From Bin87 sp034423595 (GTDB lineage Bacteria > Chloroflexota > Dehalococcoidia > Lucifugimonadales > UBA3495): a DNA stretch of 64,000 bases. Made by a program: the position numbers and the translations under genes. The stretch spans positions 124,001 to 188,000 of the forward strand of contig OZ242258.1 of NCBI GenBank assembly GCA_965207025.1, in the 5' to 3' direction. The notes below the pieces were generated by a model, which was not told the DNA's origin, made no database searches, and was given only the letters and a program-made list of their open reading frames with translations. Below, piece after piece: positions 8,246-17,176 of the stretch (the stretch's first letter is position 1; every line of letters starts with the position of its first letter).

Positions 8246-8812
8246 ATGGCGCGACTACCCGCAGCAACCCGAGAGACGGTACCCGCCGGCCAGGAGGCCA
8301 CCTTTGACGAGATTACACAGAACGGGACCGCGGTACCGCCCTACGGGCCCGGCTCGGTGATGGTCCACGTGCCGGAGGCGAGCAAGCACGCGACTGCCCT
8401 GAACCAGTACCTGCGCAACGATGCCAGCCTGCCGATGAAGGCGGCCGAGTTGGCCATGCTCGTTGCGGCTCGTGAGATGGACTGCCAGCACATCTGGAAC
8501 GCCCACGCCGCATCCGCTCGCGACGCCGGCGTGCCGGCAGCCGTGGTGGACGCCATCCGCGACAACACGCCCCTGCCCGACCTGGCGCCCGACGAGTCGG
8601 CGGTGATCCAGCTGGGGCGTGAAATCCTGCGCAACCACCAGGTCAGCCGGGGCGGCTACCAGAGCGCTCTGGAGATATTCGGGCAGCAGGGCACCATTGA
8701 GTTGACGCTGGTGCTGGGCAACTACACCATGCTGGGAATGCTCATCAACACCTTTGAGACCGACCTGCTGCCGAACCGGACGGAGCCGCTGTTGCAGAGG
8801 ATTCCCGGATAG
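8246..8812 (+). CDS. Carboxymuconolactone decarboxylase (AhpD-like) family protein
   Basis: 188 aa, start preceded by AAAGGAGAACTGA. The helix with AREMDCQHIWNAHA (about residues 74-88) is the family's active-site helix, but with a single Cys rather than the CxxC of AhpD peroxidase reductases. That fits the CMD or hydrolase-like branch, where His and Glu do the chemistry. A paralogue with the same helix (ARELDCQFIWHAHA) is at 17650-18210. Exact reaction unknown. Confidence 0.88.
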   Translation: MARLPAATRETVPAGQEATFDEITQNGTAVPPYGPGSVMVHVPEASKHATALNQYLRNDASLPMKAAELAMLVAAREMDCQHIWNAHAASARDAGVPAAVVDAIRDNTPLPDLAPDESAVIQLGREILRNHQVSRGGYQSALEIFGQQGTIELTLVLGNYTMLGMLINTFETDLLPNRTEPLLQRIPG

Positions 8813-8840
8813 CCGCACATCAGGGCCGATTCAGCGCGTT

Positions 8841-8869
8841 GTAGGGGCGGGTTTCAAACCCGCCCCTAC
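8841..8869. repeat. Perfect palindromic repeat (GTAGGGGCGGG type)
   Basis: Two 14-bp arms (GTAGGGGCGGGTTT and its complement) are separated by one base. It lies between the convergent CMD and NHL genes and could act as a bidirectional terminator. Related hairpins are at 30040-30066 and 63893-63920. Confidence 0.8.
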
Positions 8870-8896
8870 CGATTGCCTAATTGTTTCCTGCCCCCA

Positions 8897-9919
8897 TCAA
8901 ACCGCCTTTCGATATATCTGAACTCGGTGGCGGCAGGAGTCCACGACGTAGATGCGGCCCTCTGTATCAACCGCAACGGAGGTGGGGCCCCAGAAACGGG
9001 ACTCAATGCGGGCCGAGGTCTCGCGGTGGTGGTCGCGCCACGGGTTCACTGCCGGCGCGAGGTTCGCTTCAGTCCTGGCCCGCTGCTCGTCGGGATTTGC
9101 CGCCAGATAATCGGCTGCCCAAGTGGATACAGTAGCGTCTCCCAGCAGGATGCCGGCCACTTCGCCGTCTGGTGCGAATATCTGCAACCGCTCATTGCCC
9201 CAGTCTGCGACGTAGATATACCCGTAGGTGTCCACCGCGACCGACGCGGGGCGATTCAGTTGGCCCTTGCCATCGCCGGTGGCGCCCCACTGACCGATAA
9301 AGCGACCGTTGGCGGTGAAAGCCTGGACCCGGTCGTTGCGCCAGTCGGCGACGAAGACGTTTCCGTCGGCGTCGCAGGTCAGACCCCATGGTGTGTTGAA
9401 CTGCCCAGCTTGTGCGCCATACTCGCCCCATCCGTCCAGGTATTCACCCTCCGCAGTATATCGCTGGATGCGATGATTCAGGCCGTCGCTGATCAGCAGC
9501 GTTCCGTCGGGGGCCGCAGTTATCCCAGCGGGTCGGTTGAATTGACCAGGCGAGTCGCCAACATCCCCCCAGTGTCGGACAAAATTCCCGGTCGGATCGA
9601 ATATATTGACCCGTTGCAAAGCCTCGTCGGTAACGAAAATCCGGCCGTCGGCAGCGCGGGCGATGTCGCTGGGCCACCAGAACTGCCCATCTTCGGTTCC
9701 GCCGGTTCCCCATTCTCCTACGTAGCCTTCGTCAACGGTGCAGACGCACACGCGCTTGTGTTCCAGGCGTCCGACGGATTCGGGGCCGCCCCGATTCAGC
9801 ACGTACATCACGCCGTCGTCCCCCAGCGTGATGGCGATAGGATGGATGAAGCCGCGTCCCCGATAGGCGAGAAAGCCTACCGTGTGACTGTACTGGAACG
9901 TCGCCGTCGTCGTGGTCAT
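8897..9919 (-). CDS. NHL-repeat beta-propeller protein
   Basis: 340 aa with about six NHL repeats; each blade has a pattern such as GQFNRPAGITAAPDGTLLISD or GQFNTPWGLTCDADGNVFVAD followed by NDRVQ or NHRIQ and an FxxxGxF strand. No signal peptide is visible. NHL propellers bind proteins, RNA or carbohydrate, and some are lyases. The ATG overlaps the stop of the upstream DUF1800 gene by 4 bp, so translation is probably coupled. A long open frame on the opposite strand (8873-10549) is an artefact of codon composition. Confidence 0.88.
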   Translation of the reverse strand: MTTTTATFQYSHTVGFLAYRGRGFIHPIAITLGDDGVMYVLNRGGPESVGRLEHKRVCVCTVDEGYVGEWGTGGTEDGQFWWPSDIARAADGRIFVTDEALQRVNIFDPTGNFVRHWGDVGDSPGQFNRPAGITAAPDGTLLISDGLNHRIQRYTAEGEYLDGWGEYGAQAGQFNTPWGLTCDADGNVFVADWRNDRVQAFTANGRFIGQWGATGDGKGQLNRPASVAVDTYGYIYVADWGNERLQIFAPDGEVAGILLGDATVSTWAADYLAANPDEQRARTEANLAPAVNPWRDHHRETSARIESRFWGPTSVAVDTEGRIYVVDSCRHRVQIYRKAV

Positions 9920-11367
9920 GCCAGCTGGTATTCGCGGGATGCCACGATTAGCTGCAACATCTCGGCTACGCGCTCCTCGGAACAGGCGACGGCGTTCTCC
10001 CGGTCAAACCGGACTTCTCCCCACGGCGCCGCTAACTCGGTGAGGCTGTTCAGCGTAGTCTCCGACACCTCAAACATGCCCACGGCGTCCAGGCATGCCT
10101 CGGCCAGTTGGCGCGATGACTGCGCATCTCCCGCCGACCGTACCCTATCCACGATCGCGGATACTCCGGGCCGGGACAGGTCCCGCATCTCCGCGCCGGC
10201 GGCGTTGATACGCTCCACCAGATTGCCGGTGTCGATCCACTCCATGCCGGTGTGCCAACCTTCCACGGTGGGTGGGTTGAGGATCTCCTGGCCCATGAAG
10301 TTCACGTCCATCGCCAAGTTGCAGATGGTCCATTCCGGCGTGCGGTGGCTGCCAGCCAGCCGTGCCGTGCCTCCAACCAGTTCAGCAGGGCTTTTGACCC
10401 GCCCCAGGCGGACTGACTCGTGCGAGAAGAAATCGGACATAAACAAACAGCGCATGACGGAGCGTATATCACCCTCGCTGCGGGTGAATTCGTCGGCCAA
10501 GATGCCGATAGAGTCTTCGTCCGGGCGGTCGGAGACGAAGAAATTGTAGAGCTTACTTGCGACGTAGTGAGCAGTCGCGGGCTGACGAACGATGATGTCG
10601 ATTATTTCCTGGCCGTCGAAAGTTCCGGTGTGTCCGAGGAATGTTTTTTCGGTATCGTCATGGTCGTCGTCGCGGTAGCGGAACTGCCAGTCAATGCGAC
10701 CATACGGCCAGAATGAGTCCCGGCTGGCGCGGATGCTCATGTACTCTGCGTTGTCAATCGTCCAGCCGGTGAACGATCGGGCGGCGGCCTTCACGTCGTC
10801 CTCGGTGTAGTTGCCGATCCCCATGGAGAACAGTTCCAGCAATTCGCGGCCGTAGTTCTCGTTGGGTGCGTCCTTGTGATTGTCCTTGTTGTCCAGCCAG
10901 AAAATCATGGCCGGGTCCCGGGAGAGCTCCAGAAGTATGTCGGCAAACTTGCCCAACCCATGCCGCCGGAAGGTGTGGGTCTGGTTGACCACGGCTTTGG
11001 CGTGGTTCAGCTTGCCGTAGGCGGTGGCGAACAGGCCGTGCCAGAACAGGGCCATCTTCTCTTCCAGCGGCCGGCGGGAGTTGATGATCCGATACAGCCA
11101 ATAGCCCTGGCTGCTTTCCAACAGCATCAGGCTGTTCTGGTCGGTGTGATATCGGCGGATCAGGTCTTCGATTTCCAGGTCCGGCTGTAGTTCGGGATGC
11201 AGCAACTCGTCAACGGTTGCTTCGTAGCCTTGGTCAACCGCCCGGTCGATTTCAGCGCGGGTTGCGCCGAAGCCGGCCCGCCGCAGCAGGTGGGCGATGC
11301 GGGCAGTTTCGGTGTCGCCCAGCGTAATGCGGTGGGCATCGGTTTGAGTACCTTGAATTAGAGTCAT
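9916..11367 (-). CDS. DUF1800 domain protein
   Basis: 483 aa, full length for DUF1800. The N-terminus has AHLLRRAGFGAT, and further on the conserved EKMALFWHGLFATA and ENYGRELLELFSMGIGNYTEDDV stretches are present. The biochemical role of the family is not established. It is usually paired with a DUF1501 protein; here the partners are an NHL propeller (4-bp overlap) and a B12/radical-SAM-like protein 42 bp upstream. No Sec or Tat signal peptide is seen at the chosen start. Confidence 0.9.
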   Translation of the reverse strand: MTLIQGTQTDAHRITLGDTETARIAHLLRRAGFGATRAEIDRAVDQGYEATVDELLHPELQPDLEIEDLIRRYHTDQNSLMLLESSQGYWLYRIINSRRPLEEKMALFWHGLFATAYGKLNHAKAVVNQTHTFRRHGLGKFADILLELSRDPAMIFWLDNKDNHKDAPNENYGRELLELFSMGIGNYTEDDVKAAARSFTGWTIDNAEYMSIRASRDSFWPYGRIDWQFRYRDDDHDDTEKTFLGHTGTFDGQEIIDIIVRQPATAHYVASKLYNFFVSDRPDEDSIGILADEFTRSEGDIRSVMRCLFMSDFFSHESVRLGRVKSPAELVGGTARLAGSHRTPEWTICNLAMDVNFMGQEILNPPTVEGWHTGMEWIDTGNLVERINAAGAEMRDLSRPGVSAIVDRVRSAGDAQSSRQLAEACLDAVGMFEVSETTLNSLTELAAPWGEVRFDRENAVACSEERVAEMLQLIVASREYQLA

Positions 11368-11409
11368 TGCTGCTTTCCTGTAACGTCCTGAAAGTGGGAG
11401 TTGCGCGGG

Positions 11410-12711
11410 CTACATCAGGTTCCAGCGGGGGTTGGCGTCAACCAGTTCGCGGAGGTAGTCCACCAGCCAGGGTCGGACTTCTTCGGCCATGTAGAAGGTG
11501 GGGGCGATCAGCTCGGATTCGTCGGCGATGATGCCTTCTTCAATGCAGCGCGTTGCCACGTCGGTGCCGGGCATAACGCTGACGCCGACGCGGAGGTTGG
11601 CCAGCGACGGCTTCAGGCCACGCAGGAACTCCAACTTGTTCTCGACGGACTCGCGGGTTTCGCCCGGCTCCCCGAATTGCTGGGAGATGGTGTAGTGAAG
11701 GTCGCCGGCTTCGCACAAGTCGGTGGTTTCCTTGAGGGATGCGTACCGGGAGGTGTCGTTGTCGCCCTCGTGCGGATCGCCGCCGCGGGTACCGCCCATC
11801 ATCACCAGGCCGCAGCCCGCCTGCTTCATCAACCCGATCAGTTCGGCGTCGCAGGCGTAGGGCGCCAGGCAGGTGTTCCAGCGCACCTTTACCTCGGCCT
11901 CCATGAGCGCGTTGCAGAGTTCCTTGGCGTGTTCCAGCGGCACGTTGAAGCAGTTGTCCACGAAGAAAATCTTTTTCAGGCCATACCGCTCGGTGACCTC
12001 GGCCACTTCCTCGACCACCTCGTCGATGGGTCGTATCACGCGCCAGGCCCCTTCCGGCGTTCGTATGTCGTCGGCGGAGGTGGGATAGTAGAATCCGCCC
12101 AGCTTGGTGAGGACGCTGACGCCGAATCCCGCTTTGGCGTATTTTGGCATATCCAGGTCATCAAGGCTCGGTCGTTCGATGAAGTCAGACGAGCAGCGCA
12201 TCCCGTTGTACACCAACTGGCCGTTTTCGCGGTACAGCAGCCCGGTCATGCCCCGGTAGTCGGGTTCGCCGATCTCGATGCGGCCCGCGAGGTCGGCAAA
12301 GCTCTCGCCGGCGTCGCCCGCCAAACCGAAGTCGGGCTGCACGTATTCAAAGACCTGTGTGGGCATGATGCTGAACGCCGGCCCGCCGCACACGATGGTG
12401 GCGTCCGATACGGAACGGACGCGCTCGATCACGCTCTTCGTGATGGGCAATTGCCACTGTGGATCCACATAGCTGTGATTGCTCAGGTTGCGGATGGAGA
12501 TTCCCACCAGTTCGGGGTTGAAGTCCCGGACTGTTTGTTCGATCTCGTCCAGGTAGTTCTCACTGGCAAACATCAGGTCAACCAACTTGACATCGTGGCG
12601 TGAGCGGTCAATATGACCCGCCACATAGGCCAATCCGATGGGGATGGGTTGGGCACGCATGCGGCTCATGACGCGGTTGTGGCGATTGGTGGCTATCAGT
12701 AGGATACGCAT
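11410..12711 (-). CDS. B12-binding/radical-SAM-like protein lacking the cluster cysteines
   Basis: 433 aa. Residues 1-140 form a cobalamin-binding-like Rossmann domain (PIGLAYVAGHIDRSRHDVKLVD, then IVCGGPAFS), without a DxHxxG motif, as in many B12-binding radical SAM proteins. The rest follows the radical SAM TIM barrel closely: VSVLTK, a VVEEVAEVTERYGLKKIFFVD strand, then FNVPLEHAKELCNAL and LIGLMKQAGCGLVMMG. Where the family has the CxxxCxxC cluster motif after SVLTKRG, this protein reads LGGFYYPTSA, with no cysteine. The frame is intact, so it looks like a maintained non-radical homologue rather than a broken gene. It is the first gene of a unit with the DUF1800 and NHL genes. Confidence 0.82.
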   Translation of the reverse strand: MRILLIATNRHNRVMSRMRAQPIPIGLAYVAGHIDRSRHDVKLVDLMFASENYLDEIEQTVRDFNPELVGISIRNLSNHSYVDPQWQLPITKSVIERVRSVSDATIVCGGPAFSIMPTQVFEYVQPDFGLAGDAGESFADLAGRIEIGEPDYRGMTGLLYRENGQLVYNGMRCSSDFIERPSLDDLDMPKYAKAGFGVSVLTKLGGFYYPTSADDIRTPEGAWRVIRPIDEVVEEVAEVTERYGLKKIFFVDNCFNVPLEHAKELCNALMEAEVKVRWNTCLAPYACDAELIGLMKQAGCGLVMMGGTRGGDPHEGDNDTSRYASLKETTDLCEAGDLHYTISQQFGEPGETRESVENKLEFLRGLKPSLANLRVGVSVMPGTDVATRCIEEGIIADESELIAPTFYMAEEVRPWLVDYLRELVDANPRWNLM

Positions 12712-12785
12712 CGGAAAATCCCCCTCGGAGCGGCAGGCGTGGTGACGTTAATCGCCCCGATTGTACACCAAGGGATACGAATGCA

Positions 12786-13943
12786 CTACGCGCCGGCCGA
12801 AGGGTCCTCCGAGCGGTTGGATTCATCGCTCGCCATAACAACCAGTGTGTCATCATCAAGCCGGACTATGCCTGCCGACGCCCATTCGTGGCGGGTGTAA
12901 GTCAAAACCCGATAGCCTGCGGCAGTCAGGGGTGCGGCCAGCAGAGTCCCCAGAAGCCCGAATAAAAGGCCGAATAAAGCCAGCGCCAGGATCACGGCCA
13001 GGGGATGCAATCCCAACGCTTGTCCCTGCATCCTGGGAGAGATCAATGTGTTCTGCAAGATCTGCACCACGAAATACACCGCGATGAGGAAGGGGAGCTT
13101 GGTGTAATCCAGCAGCGCGACAACAACGCTGGCCAGAACGATGAATATGGCCGCTCCGACGATTGGCACCAGTTCGGCTGCGCCGGCCAATATGCCCAGC
13201 GGCAGCGCCAACGGAACTCCCATAACCAGCAGAGCCACCCACACCACGACCCCAACCACTGCTCCCAGCAACAACTGCATCCGTATGTACGCTCCGATGG
13301 ACTCGCCGGCCAGTCGTCCTATTTCAGAGAGGTCTTCCCGCAATGGACCGGGGAGCAGCCTTTTTACGCCGTTGCCCAAGGTTGTGGGCTGGTGTAACAG
13401 GTAAAACAGGATTATTGGCGATGCAGCCAGGCTTACAACCTGAGATATTCCGCTTTGGGCCACGCGGGACACCCTTTGCAATCCGGCAATGGAAGAGGTC
13501 AACAGCGCAGACTGCAATTCCGTTAGCCGAGGATCTACTATTTCCTGGATGTTCGCGGGTACGCGATTTCGGTACAGCTCCTGGAATTCTTGCCAAAGGG
13601 CCCTGCCTTCAGCGATGATGCTCGGAGCGCGCTCGGCCAGGGTGAGGGAACCATCGACGAGTCTAAAGGCGCCGAACGCTAACACGACGACCACCGCCAG
13701 GATAACTATCAATGTGGCGAATCCGGCCGTGGCTGCCCGAACCCCGCCGGGCCATTGTTTCGCGAGAGGTATCCGGTCGCCCAGCTTGACCAGGGGCAGC
13801 AGGAGATAGGCTACGACAGCGCTGAGCAAAAAGGGCAAGAGTATGCTGAACAACTGCCAGACCACAACGACCAAAGCGACGGCAAGTAGCACTGACAGTG
13901 ACAATCGCAGACGGCGGCGGGTTTGGGGAGATAGTTCAGGCAT
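12786..13943 (-). CDS. AI-2E / PerM-type membrane protein
   Basis: Polytopic protein of 385 aa from the ATG at 13943; the open frame begins at a TTG at 14006, which I consider less likely. Hydrophobic segments lie near residues 20-60, 75-100 and 200-345. A soluble helical region lies between them, and the conserved GPLREDLSEIGRLAGESIGAYIRMQ and IPLA/LPLGILAGAAELVPIVG segments are characteristic of the AI-2E transporter family. Members export autoinducer-2 or act as sodium/proton antiporters; which applies cannot be told. Divergent from the TlpA-like gene. Confidence 0.9.
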   Translation of the reverse strand: MPELSPQTRRRLRLSLSVLLAVALVVVVWQLFSILLPFLLSAVVAYLLLPLVKLGDRIPLAKQWPGGVRAATAGFATLIVILAVVVVLAFGAFRLVDGSLTLAERAPSIIAEGRALWQEFQELYRNRVPANIQEIVDPRLTELQSALLTSSIAGLQRVSRVAQSGISQVVSLAASPIILFYLLHQPTTLGNGVKRLLPGPLREDLSEIGRLAGESIGAYIRMQLLLGAVVGVVVWVALLVMGVPLALPLGILAGAAELVPIVGAAIFIVLASVVVALLDYTKLPFLIAVYFVVQILQNTLISPRMQGQALGLHPLAVILALALFGLLFGLLGTLLAAPLTAAGYRVLTYTRHEWASAGIVRLDDDTLVVMASDESNRSEDPSAGA

Positions 13944-14035
13944 GGTTACCGGATGAATCTGGAACGACCACTGCGGAAGACTATCAGGTTTGAGTCCGCT
14001 TAACAAACCCCAGCGCCTATGCTAACCTGCTGGCG

Positions 14036-14626
14036 ATGAAAAGCATGGTGCGTTTTCTGTGTGACTTGCGCGTTGCCTCGCTCCGATTGAGTTTGGCCGG
14101 GCCGATTGCCGTCATGCTTCTGGCGTTCGGGGTGAGCGCCTGCGGCTCGGAATCGACTGGTCAGACCGGGGCGAACCCGACGGCGGATACCGTTTACGAT
14201 TTTGCGATCAATTATTACCAGGGGCAGGATGCCGTAGGTGGTGAGGCCCTACTGCTATCCGAGCTGCAGGGACAACCTGTCGTGTTGAATTTCTGGGCTG
14301 GATTGTGCCCGCCATGCCGTGCGGAGATGCCCGAATTTCAGCATTTTGCCGACGAATACGCGGGCCGGGCGTTGGTGGTCGGCGTGGACCTGGGTCAGTT
14401 TTTCAGCCTGGGCAGCCAGGAGGACGCCGTAGATTTGCTGAACGAGCTGTCGGTAAAGTATCCGGCCGGCTACACCGACGACGCCGCAGTGTTGCCGGAG
14501 TTGGGGGTGACCGGGTTGCCCGCGACGTTCTTTATCAACGAGGATGGCAGCCTGCACCGCAAATGGCAAGGTGTGTTGAATGGCGAAAAACTGGCCGAAA
14601 TTACCGATGAAATGTTAGCCCAGTAA
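14036..14626 (+). CDS. TlpA-like thioredoxin lipoprotein
   Basis: 196 aa. An N-terminal hydrophobic stretch ends in a lipobox (FGVSAC, Cys about 36), so it is probably membrane-tethered outside the cell. The thioredoxin fold has the active site WAGLCPPCRAEMP with Cys91 and Cys94, and the cis-Pro region GLPATFFIN. TlpA/ResA relatives reduce disulfides in extracytoplasmic proteins, for example during cytochrome maturation. No cytochrome genes are nearby; the next gene (21 bp on) is an LLM oxidoreductase. Confidence 0.9.
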   Translation: MKSMVRFLCDLRVASLRLSLAGPIAVMLLAFGVSACGSESTGQTGANPTADTVYDFAINYYQGQDAVGGEALLLSELQGQPVVLNFWAGLCPPCRAEMPEFQHFADEYAGRALVVGVDLGQFFSLGSQEDAVDLLNELSVKYPAGYTDDAAVLPELGVTGLPATFFINEDGSLHRKWQGVLNGEKLAEITDEMLAQ

Positions 14627-14647
14627 CACTGCCGGGGATAAAGACAG

Positions 14648-15601
14648 ATGCCTGAACAAAACATAACTTTCGGATGCAATCTCACCGTTGATGACTACTG
14701 GGATGTAGGAGAATTTGCGCGGCGGGCGGAGGATCTGGGTTTCGACCGGGTGACCGTCGGCGAGCATATTATGGATGGGAACCCGCCTCGTCCCACGATG
14801 ATGGGCATTCCGGCGATGGCGGCGGCGGCGGGGGCGACATCCACCATACGCCTGCTGACCGGCATCGTAATCGCTCCGCTTTATCATCCGGTAATGCTGG
14901 CAAAGATGGTGTCCATCCTGGATCAGATCTCGGACGGAAGGTTGGATTTTGGCATCGGCATCAGTGGCCAGCGTGATACCAGGGCAGAGTTTGACGCGCT
15001 GGAAATTCCGGTCAATACGCGCGGTCGTCGCACCGACGAGATGTTGCGGGTGATGAAAGACCTGTGGACCTCTGAGCAGGTTTCCCATCACGGGCGGTTT
15101 TTCAATTTCGACGACGTAACGCTGTTGCCGAAGCCGATGCAGCAACCTTACCCGCCAATCTGGGTGGCCGGCCGCAGCGATGCGGCAATACGCCGGGCGG
15201 CGATAGCCGGGGATGGGTGGTACCCGTACCTGTTTACCGTGAACCGGATCCGGCGGTCTAATGCCAGCGTTCGGGAAATGGCCGAACACTCGGGCCGCGA
15301 CCTCAGCGCTTTCCACTGGGGTTTGAACCAGCCTACTGCCATTGACGACGACCCCGACAAGGCTCTGGAAACGGCCGTTGCCCACATCGGACAACGCTAT
15401 GTCACGCCGGAACGCAGCGCCGAAGACATCGCGCGGGCACTGTGTGTTACCGGGAACGCCGAGGATTGCGTGGGGGCGATCCAAGAACGGATTGATGCCG
15501 GAGTCCGTGAATTCGTCTTTGGGTTCCTGGCGGGAGATACGGATGATTACTTCCAGCAGATGGAGTTGTTTTCCAATCGGGTGCTGACTCAGTTCAAATA
15601 A
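14648..15601 (+). CDS. LLM-class flavin/F420-dependent oxidoreductase
   Basis: 317 aa, bacterial luciferase-like TIM barrel. Typical pieces are RAEDLGFDRVTVGEHIMDG, STIRLLTGIVIAPLYHPVMLAKMVSILDQISDGRLDFGIGIS and PPIWVAGRSDAAIRRAA. Members use FMNH2 or F420 to oxidise or reduce small organic molecules; the cofactor cannot be decided from sequence alone. One of four such enzymes in the window. It is the second gene of a same-strand run from 14036. Confidence 0.92.
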   Translation: MPEQNITFGCNLTVDDYWDVGEFARRAEDLGFDRVTVGEHIMDGNPPRPTMMGIPAMAAAAGATSTIRLLTGIVIAPLYHPVMLAKMVSILDQISDGRLDFGIGISGQRDTRAEFDALEIPVNTRGRRTDEMLRVMKDLWTSEQVSHHGRFFNFDDVTLLPKPMQQPYPPIWVAGRSDAAIRRAAIAGDGWYPYLFTVNRIRRSNASVREMAEHSGRDLSAFHWGLNQPTAIDDDPDKALETAVAHIGQRYVTPERSAEDIARALCVTGNAEDCVGAIQERIDAGVREFVFGFLAGDTDDYFQQMELFSNRVLTQFK

Positions 15602-15626
15602 CGCACAGTCCGCGGTGGGGGCTATA

Positions 15627-16094
15627 ATGGGGTCGGGAGTCAAAACATTGGCGCTTGCCCTGTGGGCTCCCTTGCTCGCGGGAACTCTGATGGCAGCCGC
15701 CACCTGGCTGGTATGGTTCTACACCACCATACCTTGCACACCGGAAAACGCGATTGAGCTAATGTGCCGGCCGGGCTGGCTCTCGAGCTACGTATCAACT
15801 GCCGTATTGCGCGATTGCATCGTCCATTCCGGTATTGCCATCACCATTACGGGAGGTTCTGACATCATGCTGTTTCTGCAAGAAAGGCGGCGCAACGACC
15901 AGATGATGGAAATGATGAAAGCATTTATGGAAGAAGCAACGGAACAGCGCCGCCAGATGGCCGAGGAACGCCGCCAAGCCGAGGAACGCGCCATCGAAGA
16001 ACGCCGGCAAGCCGCCGCGGAACGGCAGGCATTTCTCGAAGCGCTGAACAGGCTCACTGATGCGATTACCCAGAATGGCCGGAATGTGCAATAG
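15627..16094 (+). CDS. Small membrane-anchored coiled-coil protein
   Basis: 156 aa from ATG 15627. Two hydrophobic segments (about residues 5-28 and 55-80) are followed by a charged helix of about 70 residues rich in Glu, Arg and Gln with repeating EERRQAEE-type heptads. No known family. It sits between two LLM oxidoreductase genes (25 bp and 26 bp gaps), so it belongs to the same transcript. Possibly a scaffold, but function unknown. Confidence 0.7.
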   Translation: MGSGVKTLALALWAPLLAGTLMAAATWLVWFYTTIPCTPENAIELMCRPGWLSSYVSTAVLRDCIVHSGIAITITGGSDIMLFLQERRRNDQMMEMMKAFMEEATEQRRQMAEERRQAEERAIEERRQAAAERQAFLEALNRLTDAITQNGRNVQ

Positions 16095-16120
16095 CCGATA
16101 AGTTGATAGAGGATTCTCCG

Positions 16121-17128
16121 ATGAAGTTTGGCATATACAGTTCCATCGCAGACCCGCCGGCCGGCGAGAACCTGGCCCTGCGGGTTGAAGAAGTCGTTGC
16201 CGAGGCGAAACTCGCCGAATCGGTGGGGTTTGATTCGTGCTTCTTTGGTGAGCACCACCAGGACAAAGATGGGTTCCTGCCGTCGCCGCTGATCGTTTCC
16301 GCCGCCGTCGCTGCTCAGACGACCACGTTGAACCTGGGTACGTCGGTTATTCTCTTGCCGTTGCATCATCCGGTTAAGATGGCTGAGGACGTTATAACGC
16401 TGGACATTGTTTCCCGGGGGCGCTTCATCCTGGGGGTGGGACTCGGATACCAGCCGGTGGACTTTCGCACGTTTGATATTCCCATTGGGCAGAGGGTGAG
16501 CCGGTTCGAGGAAGAGATCGAGATCATCCGTCAATGTTGGTCGGGTGAACGGTTCGACTTCTCCGGCGAGCACTTCAACCTCGATGACATTACTATCACG
16601 CCGCGTCCCTATTCCGATCCCTCGCCGCCGTTGTGGATCGGCGCCAGCCGCGTCCCCGGAGCGCGTCGCGCCGGCCGCATTGCCGATGGATTCGTGGCGG
16701 GGCCCAGCACGGACTTGGAGAGCACCATCGCTCTGACCGACGCCTATCAGCAGTCTGCGGAGGCATCGGGTCGAGAGCCGGTGACTTGCCTGATGCGCGA
16801 CGCATGGGTCGCACCCACCCGCGCCGAAGCCGAGCGGGTTTACGGGCCGGAGGTCATGGACGCCTACAAGTATTACTGGCGCAACGGGCTCAACGAGTTC
16901 CGCCGGTACACCGAGGAATCCCAGATCAACATCGACAACCTCGGCCCTGATCGCTTGATCCTGGGGGAACCGCAGGAAGTGGTGGACGATTTCCACCGTT
17001 GGAGCGAGGCCACGGGCGCCGATTACTTCCTGCTGCGCCTGCGCCACGCCCATTCCGGCGGGCCACCCCACGAACGCATCATGGAGGCAATACAGCTGTT
17101 CGGGGAAGAGGTGATTCCGCACTGCTAG
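16121..17128 (+). CDS. LLM-class flavin-dependent oxidoreductase
   Basis: 335 aa from ATG 16121; a TTG 18 nt earlier is in frame but less likely. Luciferase-like fold: MKFGIYSSIADPPAGEN at the N-terminus, SVGFDSCFFGEHHQDKDG, then LNLGTSVILLPLHHPVKMAEDV and RGRFILGVGLGYQPVDF. It differs enough from the 14648 gene to be a different subgroup. Reaction and substrate unknown. Confidence 0.92.
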   Translation: MKFGIYSSIADPPAGENLALRVEEVVAEAKLAESVGFDSCFFGEHHQDKDGFLPSPLIVSAAVAAQTTTLNLGTSVILLPLHHPVKMAEDVITLDIVSRGRFILGVGLGYQPVDFRTFDIPIGQRVSRFEEEIEIIRQCWSGERFDFSGEHFNLDDITITPRPYSDPSPPLWIGASRVPGARRAGRIADGFVAGPSTDLESTIALTDAYQQSAEASGREPVTCLMRDAWVAPTRAEAERVYGPEVMDAYKYYWRNGLNEFRRYTEESQINIDNLGPDRLILGEPQEVVDDFHRWSEATGADYFLLRLRHAHSGGPPHERIMEAIQLFGEEVIPHC

Positions 17129-17176
17129 CAATTCGAGTGGTGTTGAACGCGCCCGGAATAACAAGGATGATTTCTA

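Noticed and set aside
8873..10549. Long plus-strand frame (558 codons) opposite the NHL and DUF1800 genes
   Set aside because: It lies antisense to two well-supported genes, has no ribosome-binding site, and its translation matches no family; GC-rich codon use keeps the opposite strand open.
15622..15628. TATAAT overlapping the ATG of the membrane coiled-coil gene
   Set aside because: It would start transcription inside the gene, has no -35, and the gene is within a tight same-strand run.
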